This document shows, one piece after another, positions 49,481 through 60,866 of a stretch of DNA of 64,000 nt. The DNA lies in the NCBI GenBank assembly GCA_043228905.1, contig JBHGNT010000003.1:16678001-16742000 (forward strand), in the 5' to 3' direction. How positions within the stretch are numbered: position 1 is the stretch's first letter; each line of letters begins with the position of its first letter. The translations under genes were made by a program, and so were the position numbers. The notes under the pieces are model-generated. The model had not been told where the DNA came from. It worked only from the letters and a program-made list of their open reading frames with translations, and did not search any database. The stretch is from Azolla caroliniana. Its lineage: Eukaryota; Polypodiophyta.

Positions 49481-52400
49481 TCACTCACATTTGATAGATC
49501 GGTAAATGTGGCGAACAAAAAGTAGAGAAGCTCTAAAACCTACAGAACCAAGCATTAGGAAAAACCCATAACAAACACAAGCCATGTAGCCAAAAAAGAA
49601 AGATGTCTGCATAAAACCAGTCATATCTGAGCGAGCAAAGTAGTAGTAAAAACAGTAGCCGAAGACGAATACACCTGTCGAGCCTCCACATAAAACAGAT
49701 CTGCATTTAAATGAAATGCACGTTAAGGTCCATAAACATCACTTCAATATAAATTTCTATAGCCTTGAATACTTCATCATGAATTTTAATATGATCCACA
49801 TATCTGATAGTGCAAAATATGAGATATTTTATAGTATGATATACTGCTAACTAATTCCGAACAATAGAGAGCATTAAGTATTAATGTCATGCATGGCCAT
49901 ATGTGGAGATAACCCATAAATTGAAACACCCATAATAGGTAACACTCAAAAATACATCTCAAATTGTTGTTTTTTACATCAATTCAAAAAATAATCACAA
50001 ATATTAACAGCAGGAAACTTCTCCAGTTAGCATTACGGGATATAATGAATAATACCCATCTACAGGTTGAAACCAGTATGGCAATTTTTCAGAACAATAA
50101 ATTCACACTGTAGACTTCACATGTGCTTAAGTCAGAATCCCAAATGTATCCTGCAGTCTTAGCTTAAATCTAAATATAACAGACTGAGAAATCTATCAAG
50201 TTCACTCTAAGCAGACGCAAACCTAGTAAACTGTTTATAACCTATCTTATCACTCCTCCCAAAATGACTCGCCTAGTTGCCATCATCTACCCACTACGAG
50301 CGTAAAACTATGTCCTCTCTTCATTAGAGACACTTAGCTCTTAATGTTAAGTCTATCAATTAAACAAAGCTAGTCATTTTGATAGCAAAAAGTTGTATTG
50401 CCATGAGTAAAGAATTTGACCAACAAGTAGACACGTTCTTACCTCCACCACCACTCATGATCCTCCACAGCCAGTTGAAAATATGTCAGAGCTATTGTAA
50501 TAAAAGCAGTCACAATTATCAGGATAATGAAGACGATGGAAAGAATGCTATAGATGGTGTAGACTTTGTGGCCCCAGACACTCGCAAAGATATAATATAG
50601 CTCAATATAAATTGCACTAAAAGGTAAAAATCCTGCCATGGCCATTTGTGGTATTGTTCCTCTATACCAAGGTAATTGAGGAATCTCCCGTGGATACTTT
50701 GTTGTGCGACAAGGAGCTTGAAATTCCACTTTGCTATTTTTTCCCGCAATTCCTCCCAAAACAAGAAGGGGTGATGTGACCAAGGCCCAAATAAGAAGAA
50801 TCACAATAATGGTTCCAAAGGGCAAAGCAGCTGTAGAATTATAACTGATAGCCACAGTATTCAAGAAACAGAATGTCAAGAACAATGGCCCACAAAATAA
50901 GCATCCTGTGAGCAGCAGATTGCGTACCTACAAGATGAATGGTTTTATAAGTTTATAACATCAGAAACATTGCCTAACACTAGTGAAATTCCAAACCTAG
51001 AAGTATCTTTACTACCCCCATAGTAACTTGTAAGTCTTAATCTCACCCAATTTGTTCCTTCTAGTTGTCGATACATAGATGCCGCACTATATCCCGCGAT
51101 TCCTGATGTAAGGGCATAGATAACAACAAGAGCTGTGAAGAGTGCCCCACGATTGTAAGGGTAGAAGACACCAATTAGAGCTAGCAAGAAGATAAAGATG
51201 GCACTGCATAACAAAAGGCAGAAGGCATATAAATAGTACTTCAGAAACGAAGTAAAAACAGAAGGGAAAATTTCTGAGATACCCAAGTTTTCCTTTATTT
51301 CACCAAATGCCTCTAAGTTTTCATTCTTTCCACGAACAACACTGGTCAGCCGCCGAAAGAGAAAATGTATGAATCAACCATATAATTACACAAATCGCAC
51401 ATATAATTGAGGGAATGGGGAATTAGCAAACAATATCATTTCCCAATAGCAAATATAATTGCTCTTTCATGGGTCGACCAATGTCATTGAGGGAACTTAA
51501 CTCAGGACACAAGGGGAATTAGAAGTTTGAATATATCACAAAAATCCTAAAACAAAATGAGAATAAACTCAAAGTCACTACAGAGGCAAACTCATTGAAC
51601 CATTTCTCATAAAAGAAAGATACTCACAGTGCAAGCAGCTGAGAGCCACTGCCCAACACAGCACAAAACAAAGACTTATTTGGTGGATATCTAAAAACAT
51701 CTCCATGAATATATTTCCAGCCTGTTTCCTCCTGATCATCTACAGCCTCATCATCCCGAGTATATCTAAATGATGGATCAACAATTTGATCAACAAAGAG
51801 TGTTAAAACAAAAATAAAATTTTAATTGGGAAAAGAACATTCACTGCATCATTAAAAATGAAATACATAGGTACCATCCTTACTTGATAAAGTCGTTCTT
51901 CAAAACTCGCATTAGAATTGTAGCAAGGAATCCGGTAAGGAGAAGCACTGTAACACATGAATTAATGATAGAGAACCAATGGATTTCTAGATGTTGAGGC
52001 AAGAAAGAGGACTTTGCATATTTCTCCATCCGCTTATCAAAAGTGATATCAGTTTCTTTCCACTTGACAGAGTAATGAAACTCCACTTCTACCTCTTTAT
52101 CATCTGTTATGTCTACAACATTGCTATTATCTGAAGCGACACTAATTTCTATGACTTTGTCATCATTATAAAGAACTTCGAAAGGCACGTGTGTGAACAG
52201 ATAATATTTCATCTCAGTTTCATCCACTTTACCAATGAATCCCCATAAGGGAAGATCATCATAATACATTTGAAAATAGTAATCCTGCTTCACAGCATCT
52301 CGGAATTGTCTTACTTCGTCCTTGCTAAGTGTTTTCTTGCATATTGATCCAAACTGCTTGTCCTCCCTGAAATTCAACTGATAGTTCGATTGGACCATTC

Positions 52401-54913
52401 GATCTCCATTGAGAACCTCTCCAAGATCCTCCTTCTTCTCTGTTATTTGTACTGCAATATGTAGATGCCTTAAGTATCAATGCATACATAGAACACATTC
52501 TAAACACAAGGAAGAATGTTGAAAGAAGTCATTCAGAACAAAATAAGCTTACCAGGGGGACAAAAGGGAAGGTTGAAGTACCTATAAGTTTCACTGCAAA
52601 TTACATCCAACAAACAGAAGACGAGTTCAGAATGTGTTGATACTTAATGATAAAATAATGCAATATTATATTACATTCAACGAACAAAAGCCCACGAAAT
52701 GCTTGTTTCAGGAACTAGATACTGATGAGAAAAGAATGCATATCAGTGTTCCATTTAGACTCATGTTTTGGGATACCCAAGACTATTCTGTTATGGAAAA
52801 CAGACACAAGAATCTACAGACACACCAGATGAAACCAAAATGCCCTTACATAGATCAAAGCCTAACATTTATAAAATGTCTTCCATTGAGACCATTTAGA
52901 ATTCAAACAAGTTGTATACTAAATGTATATCCCTAACCCGTTATTAAAGTCTTTCAATTAAGTCTTTCAATTAGACCCATTAAGAATACAAGCAAGTTGT
53001 ATGCTAAATGCACATTCCTAACATGCTACAAAAGTCTTTAAACAGGACCATTTAGAATACAAGCAAGTTGTATGTGCAGAATAGATCTCAGAGCACATCG
53101 AAATCAAAGGCTATCGATTAAAGTCATAGCTTCGACATACATCCCTTGCATGTTATGAGGTCAAATCTATGGATCAAAGCCACAGGTTCTATACATCCCT
53201 GAAGTATTATGTGTCCTCTAAAATAAGACCATTAGAATGATTCTCTCAAATAGACCATTTGAATCATTCTCCCAAATAAGATTATTAGAATGATTTCATC
53301 ACATAAGACCATTAGAGTGCATGCTTGTTCTATGTAGAGTGAGATCTTAGAACAGAACAACCCACATGCTATGGAATATCAAGAACATGGACTCCTTTAT
53401 TTCAATAACAGCATTAGAACATAGAGATAACCCCAACTTTTTCTTTAGTTCCCTAAATGCCCCTAATTTTTTTGTTATATCCCCAAATGCTCTTGGTCAA
53501 CCCCAACTTGCACTCCTGCTCAATTCACCAATTTTTCTCTCTTGAAGTCTTGATCAGGAACATTTGGAGGAAATAACGAGAGCAAATGAGATCTCAAGCC
53601 ATACTGAGATAAAAACATAAATATGGATCAACGAAAGAAATCTACATATATCCTTACCGCATTGTGTCCTCATAACTCAGGTGTAAACCAAACCCACAAA
53701 GATTCTACGTAAAAACAAACATGCTACAATTTATTTCACAAAGCAATTAGAGCATTGGAATATTTGATATGCAAATGAGATACTTATAATAAGACACACA
53801 CATATATAAAGTATTCAAACAATTCCATTAGAATATAATCAGATTAGTCATGCAGGGAGATATATATCAAAATGAGGCATTGAAGTTTCAAAGCTAAAGG
53901 CTTATCCATATCCCTAGCACATTAGAAAAGTCTTTCATTTCCACAGGATCATTAGAACGTAAGCAGGTTGTATATATGCTAATATGGTCTAAGCTCAGAT
54001 CAAAATTTAAAATGTTGCTATGGAATATCAGGGCACAGGTTCTTTAAACATATTGCCTTAACACTTCCACAAAATTCTTTCAGATTTTACGTACTTTTTC
54101 ATTTCAACAAGACGCTTAGAAAATAAGAAAAGATCCATGTCACAAAAACACTAGGGACGATCAAACCCATAGGTTTTACATGTAGGATTAACTTTTTAAT
54201 TTGTCGTCCTAATTTTTGTATGCATATTGTTAGAAAACCTTTGATTTCAACACCACAATCACAACATAAACAAGCTATATGAGCAGATGAGATCTCAGAC
54301 CAGATCAAAGCTAGATCTCCTCGGTGTATCCCTGACTTGCATGTCTGAAGCCAGTATCCATATCAAAATGTAGCTAAGTAACATCAAAACCATAGCCTCG
54401 TGCTTTCTATATCTCTAACAGGTTAGAAGATTTCCTTAAGGTTCTAATCAGATTCCATATAAAGTCTTTTTCTTCATCAGAACCAATACGACTAAAGAAA
54501 GTGAGATCCAGATCAGATCAAAGCAATTGCTTATTTCTCCAGATGTCCATAACTTGCCACAAAACAGTTCCAAGCTTCTAAGCAGATTGATTTATATACG
54601 TAATCAAGCAAGATCTCAGATCAGACTCGTTACAAAATTCTTACAGATTCTAAGCACATAAACGTGTGTGTATGTATGCGAGAGGCGAGAGGAAATCTGC
54701 ATCAACATATTAAAGAATGCGAAACAAAAACCTGGGGTTCTGGAAAGGTCCGATCTTGTTAACGTAGAGCGGAACAGGTTCACCTTTGTTAAACTTGTGA
54801 TCAGAAGGCGAGGCAACAACAGAAGGGAAGACGTCTACTACAAGTATAAGAAGAAGAAGAAGAAGAAGAAGAAGAGAGAGAGTCGGAGTCGAAGAAATGG
54901 CAGGAACCGCCAT
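49481..54913 (-). CDS. TM9SF/TMN (EMP70) nonaspanin, complete, 7 exons
   Basis: A Golgi/endosomal nine-span membrane protein of the TM9SF (EMP70) family, 596 residues, matching the plant TMN members of about 590. Exons on the minus strand: 54913-54732, 52593-52553, 52451-51884, 51765-51628, 51203-51047, 50927-50443, 49700-49481. All introns are GT-AG, and the phases join without a stop. The N-terminus is a signal peptide with a run of nine Leu. The lumenal domain (about 35-245) has PVPLYVNKIGPFQNPSETY and LPLWGFIGKV. Nine membrane spans then begin at about 250, with FYPYNRGALFTALVVIYA, FGTIIVILLIWALVTSPLLV, KYPREIPQLPWYRG and ELYYIFASVWGH. The C-terminus RSIKCE fits the K-X-D/E Golgi-retention signal known in Arabidopsis EMP12. 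It is the only intact host gene here, and no element has entered its exons. Confidence 0.95.
52594..54731 (-). repeat. Intron 1 of the TM9SF gene, built of diverged tandem units
   Basis: On the plus strand a recurring string can be followed: ATTAGAAT, AAGCAAGTTGTAT, GAGATCTCAGATCAGATCAAA, TATGGAATATCA, CCCTAACATGTTA, AAAGTCTTT. It recurs around 52889, 52973, 53045, 53305, 53945, 54250 and 54500-54640, in units of about 70-120 bp. The units are eroded and partly shuffled. I see no coding or transposon signature. Confidence 0.6.
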
Positions 54914-55074
54914 GACAAGTTACAGGAAACAGATCTGAGAATGAGCTGATCAGGAGAAAGGAAGATGGAGGCGTAGCAGTAGAGGGGTATGGATCGATCT
55001 GTGGCGGACTCCAAACTCTGTCTGTTGTTTGCCTTCTTTCTTTCTTTCGTCTACGGAGGGAGGGAGTGAGAGTG

Positions 55075-55075
55075 A

Positions 55076-55137
<62 letters not shown>

Positions 55138-55226
55138 GTGTACGTGTCTGTATGTCTATGTCTATGTCTATGTCTATGTCTATGTCTATGTCTATGTCTA
55201 TGTCTATGTCTATGTCTATGTCTATG
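55075..55226. repeat. Compound hexanucleotide microsatellite
   Basis: (TATGTG)10 at 55081-55140 changes to (TATGTC)n at about 55151-55226. It lies 160-310 bp upstream of the TM9SF start codon, in the promoter or 5' UTR. The long open frames it creates on both strands are artefacts of the repeat. Confidence 0.95.
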
Positions 55227-55391
55227 GGTATGTTTACGTGTATGTGATTTGTCCGCTCGTGACTAACTAGTACCAAATATTTAAGAGGGCAAGTGAGGGA
55301 ATCGCGGAGAGGGACGGTGCAAGTCGCACCGCTGATGGCGCATTCGATATCCATCGTTCAAGTTGGATAAAAAGCTGACAACGTCTGTCAC

Positions 55392-55580
55392 CAGGAGCCT
55401 AACTCTATCAAAAGGAGCCCCGCTGTCAGACAGCCAATGTACGCAGGAGCCCGACTCTATTAGAAGGAACCCCACTGTTTGACAGCATCAGTAAGAAGGA
55501 GCCCGACTCTGTCAAAAGGAGCCCCGCTGTTTGACAACCTTTGTCATCAGGAGCCCGACCGACACATGGAAGGAGCCCGA
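55392..55580. repeat. 52-bp minisatellite upstream of the TM9SF gene
   Basis: Units start at 55392, 55444, 55496 and 55548 (the last partial). Each reads CAGGAGCCCGACTCTATC, AAAAGGAGCCCCGCTGT, then a TTGACAG-like spacer. Spacing is exactly 52 bp. Confidence 0.9.
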
Positions 55581-55767
55581 CTTAAAAACAAACATCAAAA
55601 ACTCCAAAAAATGGTAAGTGTACAACAAATATTTGCCATGAAAATGATCATAAAATTTCTCAAAAAAACCTAAAGATTCAAATAACAAGTCTTTTACATA
55701 AAATATTAAAACGTCAAATATTGACAACCCTAAAATGAAATATGAATATACATGTTACATATTAAGA

Positions 55768-57017
55768 TTATGGCTCATGTCGGGATGATTGCAAGATGCA
55801 ACCACAATTTTTACAACATGTAACATTCGAGTCCCTTGAAGTCAAGGTCAAGCCATCGCAACACAAACACCGAACCTTCTCATGGTCACCTATTGGCAAT
55901 CGCCTCCTAGCCCGACTTGCACCTCTTTGTAGTTTTCTGGAGTGGGATTTGGAAGTGTTTGGGGAGCTACCAATAAGTTCTTGCGAGATGTCTATTGTTG
56001 CACTTCTTTTGGCACCGATTTGTTGGTTGCGACTTATTGATCTGTCATCTTCTTCATTGGTTGATTTTGGTGCACCAACGCGATACACCTTCTCAGCCAC
56101 ATCTTCCAATGTTCGTATACCTTCGACAATAGTTGCACGGTCAAAGGTTCCTAGCCCTTGCTCAAGACATTGAAGTGTTTTCATGACCGTTTGTATTTTG
56201 GACTTGAATGATTCAATCTCGGATGTTGTGGGGTTTGTCTCCTTGATTCGTTCTACCTCTGCCTCCACTTCTATTTCTGTATTATGGTCCATTCGCATTT
56301 GGGTCATGTGATCTATAAAAGGCAATGAGCCACATAAATGTGGCATATGCCTCTCAATAATCATTCGGATACTGAGTAAATGCTTACATTTACTCGCAAT
56401 GTCTTGGCAATCACAATATGAACATTGGAGTGAGACATTATACCATAGAGTATGAGTCGTCATGCTCAAGATTCTAAACCAATATCGGGCCTCGTTGACA
56501 ATTTCCATTGTGGAAGTATCGTCGACATACCTTTCCAATATTCTCTCCACTTCTTTAAGTCGGGACCTTTGATCCCTACAATTTGCATGGGGTGCAAACC
56601 GACCACTCTCACATATTTCTTGTCGTTGCTTGTACCACTCTATTACCGTTCCTCCTATGCAAGTGCCAATTTCATTGTCCCCAATTAAGACATGTAGAAG
56701 GTTGGTAATTGATCAGTTTATTCTTCCTGTCAAGGCAGTATACTTGATAAACTGCCAATGTCTTTCCAATATTGGTAGTGTCAACGTGTCCATAGTTGAA
56801 CATTCTACCAGACTTGGGCCAAAGTTTCCTCCACACACAGGTTAGACCGCACCATCCTCCTTCTATATATTGCCAAACATTGGGCGTGTCTGCATATTCT
56901 ACCTTTAACTCCTCACACATCGCATTGAATGCGGATTCAATAATGCATTGCATCAATTGGCACATTTGTTGATAAAGATGGGTTCTCTGAGTTGCACTTA
57001 CTTTTGGCAACAAGTTG
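55768..57017 (-). pseudogene. SWIM zinc-finger protein gene, cut by Copia-3
   Basis: The minus strand runs from the Copia-3 insertion point (57017) to a stop at 55768. The first part (57013-56672) reads KLWPKSGRMFNYGHVDTTN and QVYCLDRKNKLINYQ. A frameshift near 56690 leads to EWYKQRQEICESGRFAPHAN, then CSYCDCQDIASKCKHLLSIR, a C-X-C...C-X-H SWIM finger near 56400. A Ser/Arg-rich region follows, and then a C-terminal Cys cluster CLCCDGLTLTS...CCKNCGC. SWIM fingers are typical of MULE-type transposases and their plant derivatives (FAR1/FRS, MUSTANG). Whether this was a host gene or a transposase-derived relic cannot be told without its N-terminus, which lies beyond the window. Confidence 0.65.
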
Positions 57018-57575
57018 TGTTAGGATTTCGGTCCCTCAGGATGGGATGATGAAGGCCCGGTGAGAACCGGATGTTGCAGGCCCGGTGAGAACCTCTCACC
57101 GGATGAAGGGACATATATGTAAATATGTTCCAGAGAGCCCACATGGGCCATATTTGTAAATAGCCCGAAAGTCATATTAGTATAAATATGACCTAGGGCA
57201 AACAATATTGTGTGTGTTGTTGTCATTATTTTGTATAGAGTTATTGGTGTAACTACTGTACAGAATGTAGTGGAGGGAAAGAGAGAGAGAGAGAGAGAGA
57301 GACATTGTGTGTCTCTGTTGTAACTGCCGTTAGGCAAAGAGTGAGAGCAAGAGGTCGTTGCCTCTGTGTTCCTCTGTTGTATTCTCCTTACATAGTGATA
57401 GTTGGAGCTAGTGGGCTCCCGTGGTTTTCCCCGTTTAGGGTTTTCCACGTTAACATCCTGTGCATTCTCTTCTGTCTTTGTACTTACTTCCATTTCTTAT
57501 CTTTCTGTGTTTGATTATCATTAAGTGATCTAAGTCTCGGTTGTGGCCGAAGATTATTCCGCATAATTCCTGTCA
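57018..57575 (+). repeat. Copia-3 5' LTR
   Basis: TGTTAGGATTTCGGTCCCTC...ATTCCTGTCA. It carries ACATAT/ATATGT, GCCCA/TGGGC, and GTCATAT/ATATGAC (57171-57192) with the TATA-type loop. The GGGCAA box and (GA)n near 57282 follow. In place of the 54-bp repeat it has a CCGG-rich stretch (57055-57110). Confidence 0.9.
57171..57192 (+). promoter_or_regulatory. TATA box in an inverted repeat (Copia-3)
   Basis: Seven-base arms GTCATAT and ATATGAC around TAGTATAA. The structure is the same as in Copia-2. Confidence 0.7.
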
Positions 57576-57578
57576 ATC

Positions 57579-57590
57579 TGGTATCAGAGC
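57579..57590 (+). other. Copia-3 primer-binding site
   Basis: TGGTATCAGAGC, a perfect initiator Met-tRNA complement three bases after the LTR. Confidence 0.9.
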
Positions 57591-57605
57591 GAAACGACAC
57601 AGAAA

Positions 57606-58070
57606 ATGGAAGAATCCTTCTGCGGCATGTTCAAGCTCACCGGCTCCAACTACTCAGTGTGGAAGTTGAAGATGAGGGACATGCTCGTGGTGAACGATCT
57701 TTGGTTGCCGGTTCAGTTCGGGGACAAGAGACCGAACAAGATCGACACCACGATATGGGAGGTGATGCACATGAAGACAACGTCGTACATACGGTGCTTC
57801 ATCGACATGAGCCTATACAACAACTTTAATGAGGAGAGTAAGGCTCATGAGCTCTGGAAGAAGATCAACATTATGTTTCAGAACAAAAATGTTGTTAATC
57901 GGGTTTCGGTATTCCAGAAGCTAGTGAGGCTCTGGTACCAAGATGGCTCCGGTATGGCGGAGCACATGAATGCCTTCCATGGATTGATACACCAAGCAAC
58001 CTCGTTGGAAGTACCTCTCGCCGATGAGGTACTAGCATTACTCCTGCTCAGTTCCCTCCCGAATAGCTAG
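57606..58070 (+). pseudogene. Copia-3 gag N-terminal part
   Basis: ATG 57606 (MEESFCGMFKLTGSNYSVWK) opens 154 codons of family A gag, ending at TAG (58068-58070) where Copia-2 has the Trp codon of DSWETL. The rest of gag, with a zinc knuckle (CFYCGKLGHFQKNC near 58295), continues in shifted frames. It aligns with Copia-2 residue by residue up to the stop. Confidence 0.82.
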
Positions 58071-60392
58071 GAGACGTTAGTTGTCACTTTGGGCAATGCT
58101 GCGCCAGAAGGAAAACAATTATCCCTAGCAAGAGTCAAGTCGAGCTTGCTAGATGAGGAGGCGCATCAAAAAGACAAGGATACGAGCTCCGACTCCAAAG
58201 CGCTCCTTACCGAATCAGAATGCGGAAGACAAAGGAATCGTAGTCCCGAAACCGAGAAAAGTCGGGGACACGGTCAAAGTCAAGGGGGAGACCCACTTGC
58301 TTCTATTGTGGCAAGCTGGGACACTTCCAGAAGAACTGTCGGCATTTCCGGAAAGAAAAGGGAACCGACAGTCCCGATTTGAAGCGGTCACTGGACCAGA
58401 ACGACAAAGACCGGAGAGGACCGGACCGGAAGGGAACGACGACAATCGCGGCAAGTGAAGAAGAGTTGATGCTCATCACCGAGGAGAGTGAGTTGAACCT
58501 TTCCGGAGTGTCGTTCCACCTGACCCCGGACTGGAAATGCTTCTCATCCTACATAGCCGATGAGCACGATTGTGTCCGGATGGGGAATGAAGGTACATGC
58601 CGAATTGTCGGCATAGGAGACGTGTGGCTGACAACACCAACCGGATGCAAGTTGCTACTAAAGGATGCCTGACACGTTCTGGAGGTTCGTCTGAACCTGA
58701 TATCAGCCGGTTGGTTGGATGATGAAGGCTACACGGGTAGCATCCGAAATGGTGTCATGAAATTCAGCAAATGGAGCCTGATAATGGCTCATGCTCAGAA
58801 GGTCAACACACTGTACCTGATGAATGCCCGGTTATGCCTGGAAGAAGTGAACGTGGCATCCGACACTGCCGGTGAGCTGTGTCACATGAGCGAGAAGGGG
58901 ATGAAGAGGCTTGCCGAAGACAATCTCTTTCCGGTGAAGGACGTGCATCTTGAGAGGTGCACCGACTGCTTGGCCGGTAAGCAAAACCGGACCTCCTTCT
59001 GATCAAGGCCACTGATGAGACGTAATGCACCATTGGAGCTGGTGCATACTGATGTGTGTCAAGTGGACATGAAGTCACATGCCGGATCGTAGTACTTCAT
59101 GACGTTCATAGATGACCACAACCGAAAGCTGTGGGCCACACTGTTGAAGATGAAGGATCAGGTGTTATCCGTCTTCAAGGGAGCTCCACGCAAGAGTGGA
59201 AAGAGAAACCGGTCGGAAGTTGAAGGCGGTTCGAGGAGATAACGGAGGCGAATACCAGCGGCAGTTTGAGGAGTACTACCGCTCGAAGGGCATCCGACTC
59301 AATTTTACCGTGCCGAAGACGTCGGAACTAAACGGGTTGGCTGAGAGGATGAACTAGACCATAATGGAGAGGGTCCGGATTATGCTGGCACATGCAAGGT
59401 TACCCAAGACATTTTGGGCTAAGGCGCGGGCGACAGCTACATACGTGATAAACAGATCACCCTTAGTGCCCTTGGACGGAGATACGCCGTAGAGAGTGTG
59501 GACCGGTAAGGAAGTGTCTTGCCGGCATCTGAAGGTGTTCGGGTGACTCGCTTACGTGTATGTTGTAGAGGACTGGAGAGCAAAGTTGGATCCAAAGTCC
59601 CGGCCTTGCATATTCCTCGAATACGGTGATGATGAGTTCGGCTACCGAGTGTGGGATCCGGTCGACAAGAAGGTTTTCCGGAGTCAAGATATTATCTTCA
59701 TGGAGGACAAGACCCTTGCCGACTAGGAGTCGGGGAAGAAGATAATGAACTCCGAGTTGACCGTTAAGGATCAGTTCAATGAGATTCAGACCTACCCGGC
59801 TAAGAGCCGGTTGACACTCGAGGAACCGGCCAGTTACGATGAGGATACCGAACCGGTAGAAGAAGAAGAAGAGGAAGTTGAAACCGGAACTTGCCAAGAC
59901 CCCGAATTAGATTCGGATGAAGAACAAATAGAGGAGCTGGTTGCCGAAAGCCAAAGACAGAGATATCCTCTCAGAGAGAGAAGGCCCCCTCGGAGATTTC
60001 CGGATCTAGAGCATGTGTTGCTAACCGATGAGGGGGAGCCAGAAAGCTTCGAAGAAGCGAGGGAGGACACTCATAGCCGCAAGTGGTTAAGTGCCATGCA
60101 AGACGAGATGGATTCCTTGCATGAGAACCACACGTATGAATTGGTGGAGTTGCCAAAAGGAAAGCGGGCACTTCAAAACAAGTGGGTGTACAAACTGAAA
60201 TCGACAGATGTCGATAACCCCCCGGGATACAAAGCCAGGATCGTGGTGAAGGAGTTCCAACAAAAGAAGGGCGTGGACTTCGACGTGATATTTTCCCCGG
60301 TAGTAAAGATGACTTCCATCCGGACGGTGCTGAGCATAGCGGCAAGCATGGACCTCGAGGTAGAGCAGTTAGACGTGAAGACGACATTCCTC
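58071..60392 (+). pseudogene. Copia-3 gag end, protease, integrase, RT start, broken
   Basis: The protease segment runs ESELNLSG straight into VSFHLTPDW. The ten residues holding W-V-V-D-S-G in Copia-2 are missing in frame, with CCGG at the joint (58503-58506). Integrase shows VHTDVCQVDMK, ELNGLAERMN and several stops (58669, near 58999, 59087, 59355). A long acidic linker (59745-59930) is complete here but partly deleted in Copia-2. RT opens with LLTDEGEPESFEEARED, NKWVYKLKSTDVDNPPGY and LDVKTTFL, then Copia-4 begins. Confidence 0.82.
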
Positions 60393-60673
60393 TGTTGAAA
60401 GCGAGGTCGTCAATGCGGAAGATCAAGGAGCATTCAGTTCTGTTCTGAGTACCTGCGTATGACAGAAGGTAGGTCGTTGCACAGAGAGAGAGAGAGAGAG
60501 GCACAAAAGAGTCTTTATTCCATAAAGCAAATAATACAACATCCAACCTCACAAAGAGGTTACAAGGTCACTATATATAGTGACCGACTTAGGGCAACTA
60601 CCCTTTATGATAATTTCATAAATGGCCAAAACGGAATAGTGTGAATACGTCCATTATACACATGTATTCGACA
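60393..60673 (-). repeat. Copia-4 3' LTR
   Basis: On the minus strand it reads TGTCGAATACATGTG...CGCTTTCAACA. It contains the perfect palindrome GGTCACTATATATAGTGACC (60566-60585) with the TATA box at its centre, and (GA)n on the plus strand near 60485. It is the same family as the Copia-5 LTR but about 40 bp shorter. Confidence 0.88.
60566..60585 (-). promoter_or_regulatory. TATA box at the centre of a 20-bp perfect palindrome (Copia-4)
   Basis: GGTCACTATATATAGTGACC is fully self-complementary, with TATATA in the middle. Confidence 0.75.
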
Positions 60674-60685
60674 CTCCCCCGTAAT
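60674..60685 (-). other. Copia-4 polypurine tract
   Basis: On the minus strand, TTACGGGGGAG abuts the LTR, as in Copia-5. Confidence 0.75.
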
Positions 60686-60866
60686 GGGCGTATACATGGG
60701 TTATCTAAGATTACAGGTATAGACTTAGGTTCTCGGACATATCAGCTTTGTTCAAGTCGGCAGGGTCCGAAGGCAGAAGACCGAACTGGTCGGGTCGGAA
60801 CAGTTGAAGCCGATCATTAAGGAACTGACGTCGGTTGTCGGGAACCATCCTGCTCTGTGTCCGGCT

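Larger units (their letters stand above)
57018..60392 (+). mobile_element. Copia-3: Ty1/copia element (family A), 5' two thirds
   Basis: 5' LTR, primer site, gag, a protease region lacking its active site, integrase and the start of RT. It is cut at 60392 inside the RT motif LDVKT-FLHG by Copia-4. Left flank AGTTG at 57013-57017. Coding is close to Copia-2 but has many stops. The 3' part is beyond the window. Confidence 0.88.

Noticed and set aside
55029-55354. Long open frames on both strands encoding dipeptide repeats over 55029-55354
   Set aside because: They arise from hexanucleotide microsatellites without stops and have no start context or conserved domain.
55392-55580. CRISPR-like regular spacing
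   Set aside because: Every 52-bp unit is repeat throughout, with no unique spacers, in a plant nuclear context. It is a minisatellite.
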